A program made the translations under genes and the position numbers. A stretch of DNA of 10,294 nucleotides, taken from Pseudomonadota bacterium (GTDB lineage Bacteria > Myxococcota > UBA9042 > PHBI01). A model generated the notes under the pieces. It had not been told where the DNA came from and searched no databases. It worked only from the letters and a program-made list of their open reading frames with translations. This document shows positions 7,018 through 10,294 of the stretch, one piece after another. The stretch spans positions 1-10,294 of the forward strand of contig SYAK01000390.1 in NCBI GenBank assembly GCA_005788935.1, in the 5' to 3' direction. Within the stretch, counting starts at the first letter, position 1. Every line of letters starts with the position of its first letter.

Positions 7018-8361
7018 TCACACGACGGCGGCGCGAGCGACCAGCTCGACGAAGGCGCGGTGCGCGAGATCGGCGCCCGTGAGACCGACCGCCTGCACGT
7101 CGGCCTCATCAAGCGCCCCGCAGGCGAGGCCGCGGCGGAAGTGGTTGAGCAACCCCTGCCCGGTCGCCGCGTCGTCGAAGGCGTCCCCGACGCGTGTCGC
7201 CTGAGCGGCGGCCGCGAGGAAGTTGCGCAGGCGCGCCGTGGCGGCCGCGTGCCCCTCGGCGTAGAAGGCGAAGACGGCCGCGTGACGCGCGACGAGCTGG
7301 CCTGGATGCAGGTCCCAGCCTTGTCCGATGCCTCGGATGAGACTGCGTCGTGTGTTGTCGTAAGCGAGGCGCAGCGCGCGCCCGATGGCGGCGGTGTTGG
7401 CGGCGTCCTCCGCTGGGCTCAACACGGCTCCGGCGGCGGCGCGATGCACGGGCACCGGCATCACCGTCGTCGCGCCGTCGGAGAGCCACACGCCGGTCCC
7501 GGCGAGGGACACCTGCATGATGTGCAACGCGAAGTCGCTCGCGGGATGGTCCATCGCCTGGAAGGCCGCCGTGACGCCAAGCGCTGCGGTATAGTCGTAG
7601 GTCCCGAAATGACAGGCCAGGACCCGCCCACCGCCCGCCGCGACGAGGGCTGGCAGGGCGACCCGCCCATCGGGTCCAAGGACCGCCTGCGGCGCCTCGA
7701 TCATCAGCTCGATGCGCACCGCGCCGTCCGGCAGCGCGAGACGGGCCTCGAGGAGGCTCAGCAGCGCTGCGAGGGCCTCGACCTCGGCCGGGCGGGTCAC
7801 CTTCGGCAGCGTCACGACGAAACCGGGCGGGAGCGACCCACCCGAGGCCGCGACGAGCGCCGACAGAAAGCCATCGAGCGTCCGCATGGCTCGCCGCGCG
7901 GTCTCAGGCGCGAGGCTCTTGATGCGCACCCCGCACCGCGGAGGCAGGAGCCCGCCTCTCATCGCGCGGGCGAGCTCGTTGGCGGACGCGACGACTTGTG
8001 CGTCCTCCTCGGCGTCCGCTCGGTGTCCGTACCCATCCTCGAAGTCGATGCGCAGGTCCTCGACGGGGCAGGTCTCGAGCCTGGCGCGAAGCCGCGGCCA
8101 GACGCGCGTGGCGACGGCGGGCGAGAGCGCGAACAGCGACCCGAGCCGCTCGGGTGTCGGCGCCTGCGCCTCGAGCACGCCGAGCGCGACCTTGCCCATG
8201 CGCGCAATGACGTCGGCCTTGAAGAGGTGGGCGCCACCATAGAGCACGTGGACGGGCTGGGTCCCGTCGTCGAGCCGCATGTGCGCCCCGTCGGGCGCAG
8301 TATCCGCCGCCACTCGCGTGAGCAGCGGGGCAAGGAGTTCCGGCGTCAGGGACAGCTGCAT
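7018..8361 (-). CDS. CitE/HpcH-HpaI-like TIM-barrel protein (DUF6986 type) of the urate cluster
   Basis: This 447-residue protein resembles the citrate lyase beta / HpcH-HpaI aldolase / malate synthase-like superfamily. Visible motifs are LRIDFEDGYGHRAD (Asp106, Glu108, Asp109), GVRIKSL (Arg146), VTLPKV (183-188), IELMIEAPQAVL (metal-ligand candidate Glu222), ACHFGTYDYTAALG (Asp256) and GWDLHPGQL (348-356). Relatives use Mg2+ and act on small keto acids or glyoxylate, often with acyl-CoA. I recall this family as DUF6986 and as a companion of purine-degradation genes; that is recollection rather than a search result. It follows uraH by 33 bases and ends the cluster. Inferred role: using glyoxylate, or ureidoglycolate, released after allantoicase. 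It has no signal peptide, so it is cytoplasmic. The ATG at 8361 has GGAG eight bases upstream. Confidence 0.82.
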   Translation of the reverse strand: MQLSLTPELLAPLLTRVAADTAPDGAHMRLDDGTQPVHVLYGGAHLFKADVIARMGKVALGVLEAQAPTPERLGSLFALSPAVATRVWPRLRARLETCPVEDLRIDFEDGYGHRADAEEDAQVVASANELARAMRGGLLPPRCGVRIKSLAPETARRAMRTLDGFLSALVAASGGSLPPGFVVTLPKVTRPAEVEALAALLSLLEARLALPDGAVRIELMIEAPQAVLGPDGRVALPALVAAGGGRVLACHFGTYDYTAALGVTAAFQAMDHPASDFALHIMQVSLAGTGVWLSDGATTVMPVPVHRAAAGAVLSPAEDAANTAAIGRALRLAYDNTRRSLIRGIGQGWDLHPGQLVARHAAVFAFYAEGHAAATARLRNFLAAAAQATRVGDAFDDAATGQGLLNHFRRGLACGALDEADVQAVGLTGADLAHRAFVELVARAAVV

Positions 8362-8363
8362 GC

Positions 8364-8385
8364 TTGCAACTCCAACATTTGCAAC
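8364..8385. repeat. two TTGCAAC direct repeats between uraH and the DUF6986-type gene
   Basis: TTGCAAC occurs at 8364-8370 and 8379-8385 in a 33-base gap, starts 15 bases apart. The same heptamer forms half of the inverted repeat at 9319-9337 in the alc-uraD gap, and I noticed only one other plus-strand copy in the window (within the Cys-rich gene, near 6284). The copy at 8364 lies between the ribosome-binding site and start codon of the DUF6986-type gene, so coincidence with translation signals is possible. Confidence 0.35.
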
Positions 8386-8394
8386 AGCAATGAA

Positions 8395-8733
8395 TCAGCT
8401 GCCGCGGTAGCTCGCGATGCCGTACGGCGAGAGGAGCAGAGGGATGTGGTAGTGGCCCGCCGCGTCGGTCACGCGAAAGACGACGGGAACCCACGGCCAG
8501 AAACCGCCGCCGTGGTGGGCGTCAAGCCACGGCCCGGTGTCGAACGTGACGCGATGAACGCCGACGTCGAGCGCAGGGGTGTCGGTCCGAGGGACGCGGC
8601 CGTCCTCGTTGGTCTGGAAGCGTCCGAGCACCTCTGCGGTGCCATCCGCGCGCACCACCTCGAGGGTGGCCGAGAGGCCTGCGGCGGGGCGGCCAGTCGT
8701 CGTATCGAGGCAGTGCATCGAGATGGAGGCCAT
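8395..8733 (-). CDS. uraH: 5-hydroxyisourate hydrolase (HIUase)
   Basis: This 112-residue transthyretin-like enzyme is the usual length. It hydrolyses 5-hydroxyisourate, the unstable product of urate oxidase, to OHCU, which is the substrate of the adjacent UraD. The sequence shows the N-terminal SMHCLDTTTGRPA block (His7), the TNEDGRV arginine (Arg46), the GHYHIPLLLSPYGIASYRGS C-terminus with His96, and the diagnostic terminal tetrapeptide YRGS. Those His and Arg residues form the active site at the tetramer interface in characterised HIUases. The start at 8733 has GGAG about eight bases upstream and places the His-containing strand at the family's normal distance from the N-terminus. It lies 24 bases after uraD, so the two are surely cotranscribed. 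There is no signal peptide, and the protein is cytoplasmic. Confidence 0.96.
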   Translation of the reverse strand: MASISMHCLDTTTGRPAAGLSATLEVVRADGTAEVLGRFQTNEDGRVPRTDTPALDVGVHRVTFDTGPWLDAHHGGGFWPWVPVVFRVTDAAGHYHIPLLLSPYGIASYRGS

Positions 8734-8757
8734 GGGTCGACTCCGTGGGTCTGGCGT

Positions 8758-9285
8758 TCACGTCGCGCCAAAGTGGTTCCGGACGCGGATGGCCGTGATC
8801 TTGCGTTGTTCGTCGCTGCAGGCGATGCATTCATCCTCGCGCGAACGCCCGATGCGCGCCCGCAAGAGCTCGAGCATCTCGGCGGCCGAACGACCGGTCG
8901 CGCAGACGATGAAGATGTGGCCGTGTCGCGCCTCGTAGGCCTGGTTCTCGACGAAGAGCGCGTCGATGGTGGCCTCGTCGGCCTGCGCGACAGCGGCCTG
9001 CTCGCGCTCGGAGAGGGCTCCCGACCGGGCGAAACGCTCGCGCAGCCGGGCCCGGTCGCCGATGCGCGGGTGATGCGCGAAGGCGGCCAGCCAGCCAGCC
9101 TCGTCGAGGGCATCGAAGGCCTGCGCGACAGCCGCTTCGAAGGACGCGCGCGAGGCGTGCGGGCGGTTGAGCGCGTCTACCCACGACGACGCACCGCAGA
9201 AGCTCCGGAGGACCTCCGCCCGCGCGTCTGGCGTGAGGGCGTTCAGCGCATCAAGCGGCGGCGGCGGCGACATCAACTCGGACAT
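8758..9285 (-). CDS. uraD: 2-oxo-4-hydroxy-4-carboxy-5-ureidoimidazoline (OHCU) decarboxylase
   Basis: This 175-residue protein decarboxylates OHCU to S-allantoin, so purine breakdown gives the correct stereoisomer. Family signatures are LNALTPDARAEVLRSFCG, SSWVDAL, the catalytic AAFAHHPRIGD motif (His72), SEREQAAV (Glu95) and NQAYEARHGHIFIVCATGRS. The start at 9285 has GAGG five bases upstream; a second Met at residue 5 is also possible. The same frame is open much further upstream, through the region of alc, but that translation is low-complexity and the homology starts here. It follows alc by 70 bases and precedes uraH by 24. If alc is cut off from its promoter, expression of uraD and the genes after it would depend on read-through or a local promoter, which I could not identify. 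Confidence 0.95.
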   Translation of the reverse strand: MSELMSPPPPLDALNALTPDARAEVLRSFCGASSWVDALNRPHASRASFEAAVAQAFDALDEAGWLAAFAHHPRIGDRARLRERFARSGALSEREQAAVAQADEATIDALFVENQAYEARHGHIFIVCATGRSAAEMLELLRARIGRSREDECIACSDEQRKITAIRVRNHFGAT

Positions 9286-9318
9286 CCGGGCCTCACGGAC
9301 AACAGGGCTGCCTGGAAT

Positions 9319-9337
9319 TGCAACTGGATGCGTTGCA
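9319..9337. promoter_or_regulatory. inverted repeat TGCAAC-N7-GTTGCA upstream of uraD
   Basis: TGCAAC (9319-9324) and GTTGCA (9332-9337) are perfectly complementary around a seven-base spacer, in the 70-base gap between alc and uraD. The size and symmetry fit a dimeric regulator site. The motif recurs as two direct copies before the DUF6986-type gene. There is no T-run, so it is not a standard terminator. Its function is inferred. Confidence 0.4.
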
Positions 9338-9355
9338 GGGTTCAGATGCCGTTCC

Positions 9356-10195
9356 TCAGGCCGGAACGCCGAAGAGACGCAGGCGAGAGACGCCGCCATC
9401 CGGGCGGATGCGCAGCCTGACATGTGTCGCGAGCGGCGTACCCAGCGTCGTTGCGTCGAGCTCGTGCGCCGCGTGCGGTCCGAGCGGCGACCATGGGACG
9501 AGCGGTTGCCACGCCCATGCAGGGTCGGCGAGGGCCTCGGCCGCTGCGTCATCGGGGCCCTCGAAGAAGGTCGCGTCGAGCGCGCACGCCTCCGGGAAGT
9601 TGCCTTTGAAATGGAAGGTCTCGACGCGCGCCGTGTCGACATGGCCTGGCTTCGCGAGGCGGAGGATAATCCAGTCGAACTCGCCCGGCGGGTTCCAGGA
9701 CCGACGGCGACGCGTCTCCCACCCGTCCGACATGATGGCGGACGGCCACGGCTGGTTGATGTTGTCCTTCGAACTGAAGAACATGTCGTTGCATGCGATT
9801 GCGCGGGCCCCGTACTGCAGGCCGGCGAGGTCGATGCGCGCGCCCCCTCCCTGCGGCACGACGGGGAGCGGACGGCTCCAGTCGTGCCACGGCTCGCCGT
9901 AGGCGCGGAAGCGCGCGACGCCACCGTCGGGGTCGATGCTGAGCCGAACGTGGGTGTAGCCCCGAGCCGTACGCCCGCCCGGCACCGGGATGAAATTACG
10001 CTGACCGCGGCCGATCTGGGTTCGCGGGACGATGGGCTCCCAGCGCGCCGGGTCGAGGTGCGGCACGTCGTGCGGGGCGAGCGGGTGTTCGGACACGAGG
10101 CCGTCAATCCAGACCCACTCGGGCGGATTGCCGACGAAGAAGCTCGTGTCGACGTCGAAGCCCCGGAGGTGCCCCGGCAGCCCGAGGCGGAACCC
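9356..10195 (-). pseudogene. alc: allantoicase, N-terminally truncated (broken alc)
   Basis: Allantoicase hydrolyses allantoate to ureidoglycolate and urea. The 279 sense codons before the stop at 9356 encode most of the two-domain protein. Domain 2 is complete, with FFSSKDN, MSDGWETRRRR, GHVDTARVETFHFKGN and THVRLRIRPDGGVSRLR. Domain 1 has the matching GHLRGFDVDTSFFVGN and THVRLSIDPDGGVARFR but lacks everything before RLGLPG, including its own DGWETRRRR block. By comparison with domain 2, about 60-80 residues are missing. An in-frame TAG (10198-10196) stands directly before the homologous part, and none of the three frames beyond encodes the missing block. The first in-frame usual start is the GTG at 10096, which would remove still more and give 246 residues. 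The product is probably inactive. The gene heads the uraD-uraH cluster. The cause could be an insertion, a rearrangement or an assembly join. Confidence 0.8.
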
Positions 10196-10240
10196 CTAGA
10201 TGTTGTGATGGCTGAACGCGCCATCTGTCTGAACATCTAG
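10196..10240. repeat. 45-base imperfect hairpin at the alc breakpoint
   Basis: The outer arms CTAGATGTT (10196-10204) and AACATCTAG (10232-10240) pair over nine bases. Inside, GATGGC (10207-10212) pairs with GCCATC (10220-10225) around a seven-base loop, with internal loops of two and six bases between the stems. Its left edge coincides with the base where alc homology ends, and the in-frame TAG belongs to the arm. No T-run follows on either side, so it does not look like a terminator. Hairpins of this type occur at the ends of some insertion sequences and in REP elements. Confidence 0.6.
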
Positions 10241-10294
10241 ATATCGTATCAGCGGCGTAACGAAACACAACATGCGGACGCTGCTTTCCACAGA
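10196..10294. other. lower-GC foreign-looking segment joined to alc; possible mobile element end
   Basis: By my count 52 of the last 104 bases are G or C, against about 70% elsewhere. The segment carries the hairpin at 10196-10240 and then sequence with no homology to allantoicase. A plus-strand ATG at 10272 could start a gene running out of the window, but it has no clear ribosome-binding site. The minus-strand frame in phase with alc is also open from the edge to the TAG. I recognise no transposase or terminal repeat, so the element type is unknown. Confidence 0.4.

Noticed and set aside
6970..9420. 816-codon open frame on the plus strand
   Set aside because: It is antisense to the DUF6986-type gene, uraH and uraD, which have clear family motifs. 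Its Arg/Gly/Asp-rich translation looks like the shadow of high-GC codon bias.
8758..10236. 492-codon minus-strand frame apparently fusing an N-terminal extension to UraD
   Set aside because: The extension covers alc in a different frame and is Ser/Arg-rich without homology. UraD homology starts at 9285, with its own ribosome-binding site.
10196..10294. group II intron or integron attC site interrupting alc
   Set aside because: No domain V-like sequence or usual intron end is visible, and the RYYYAAC/GTTRRRY core sites of attC are not present in the right arrangement.
1..10294. CRISPR array, tRNA or rRNA genes, defence system
   Set aside because: No regularly spaced direct repeats outside the Cys-rich coding repeats, no cloverleaf or rRNA-like segment, and no nuclease, helicase or toxin motif seen.

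Overview
The window is high-GC DNA (roughly 70% by eye over most of its length) with dense, mostly uninterrupted coding. It most resembles a Myxococcota / former Deltaproteobacteria chromosome. The evidence is two lipoproteins with Asp/Ala/Pro-rich linkers behind the lipobox cysteine, one of which carries Cys-rich CGNG...E.GE.CD repeats of the kind common in myxobacteria. This placement is inference, since no rRNA or other phylogenetic marker is present.

Left part (1-1533): the groES gene lies on the minus strand, and the first bases of a probable groEL follow it at the window edge. Upstream of groES is a good sigma-70-type promoter with a CIRCE inverted repeat (HrcA operator) at the expected start of transcription, so this is a classic HrcA-controlled chaperonin operon. 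Divergent from it is a PLP enzyme of the D-cysteine desulfhydrase / ACC deaminase family.

Middle part (1591-6975): an unrecognised single-pass membrane protein (minus) with its own TTGACA-type promoter diverges from a lipoprotein of the GHL10/DUF187 glycoside hydrolase-like family (plus). That gene converges on a large Cys-rich-repeat lipoprotein (minus). The two lipoproteins are probably cell-envelope or surface components; the Cys-rich one has no assignable activity.

Right part (7018-10294): a minus-strand urate/allantoin degradation cluster reads, in transcription order, allantoicase (alc), OHCU decarboxylase (uraD), 5-hydroxyisourate hydrolase (uraH) and a CitE/HpcH-like TIM-barrel protein of the DUF6986 type. 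UraH and UraD take the urate oxidase product to S-allantoin. Allantoicase splits allantoate into ureidoglycolate and urea. The DUF6986-type protein may handle the resulting C2 (glyoxylate-level) product, but this is inference. Urate oxidase, allantoinase and ureidoglycolate lyase are not in the window.

The most notable anomaly is at the right end. The allantoicase reading frame has lost the first 60-80 residues of its first domain: homology stops at about position 10195, at an in-frame TAG. That TAG lies in a 45-base imperfect hairpin, beyond which the DNA drops to about 50% GC. This looks like a junction with inserted or rearranged DNA that has broken alc and separated the remaining genes from their original promoter. 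The gaps of the purine cluster also carry repeated TTGCAAC motifs that may be regulatory. I did not find a convincing new defence or mobile system.
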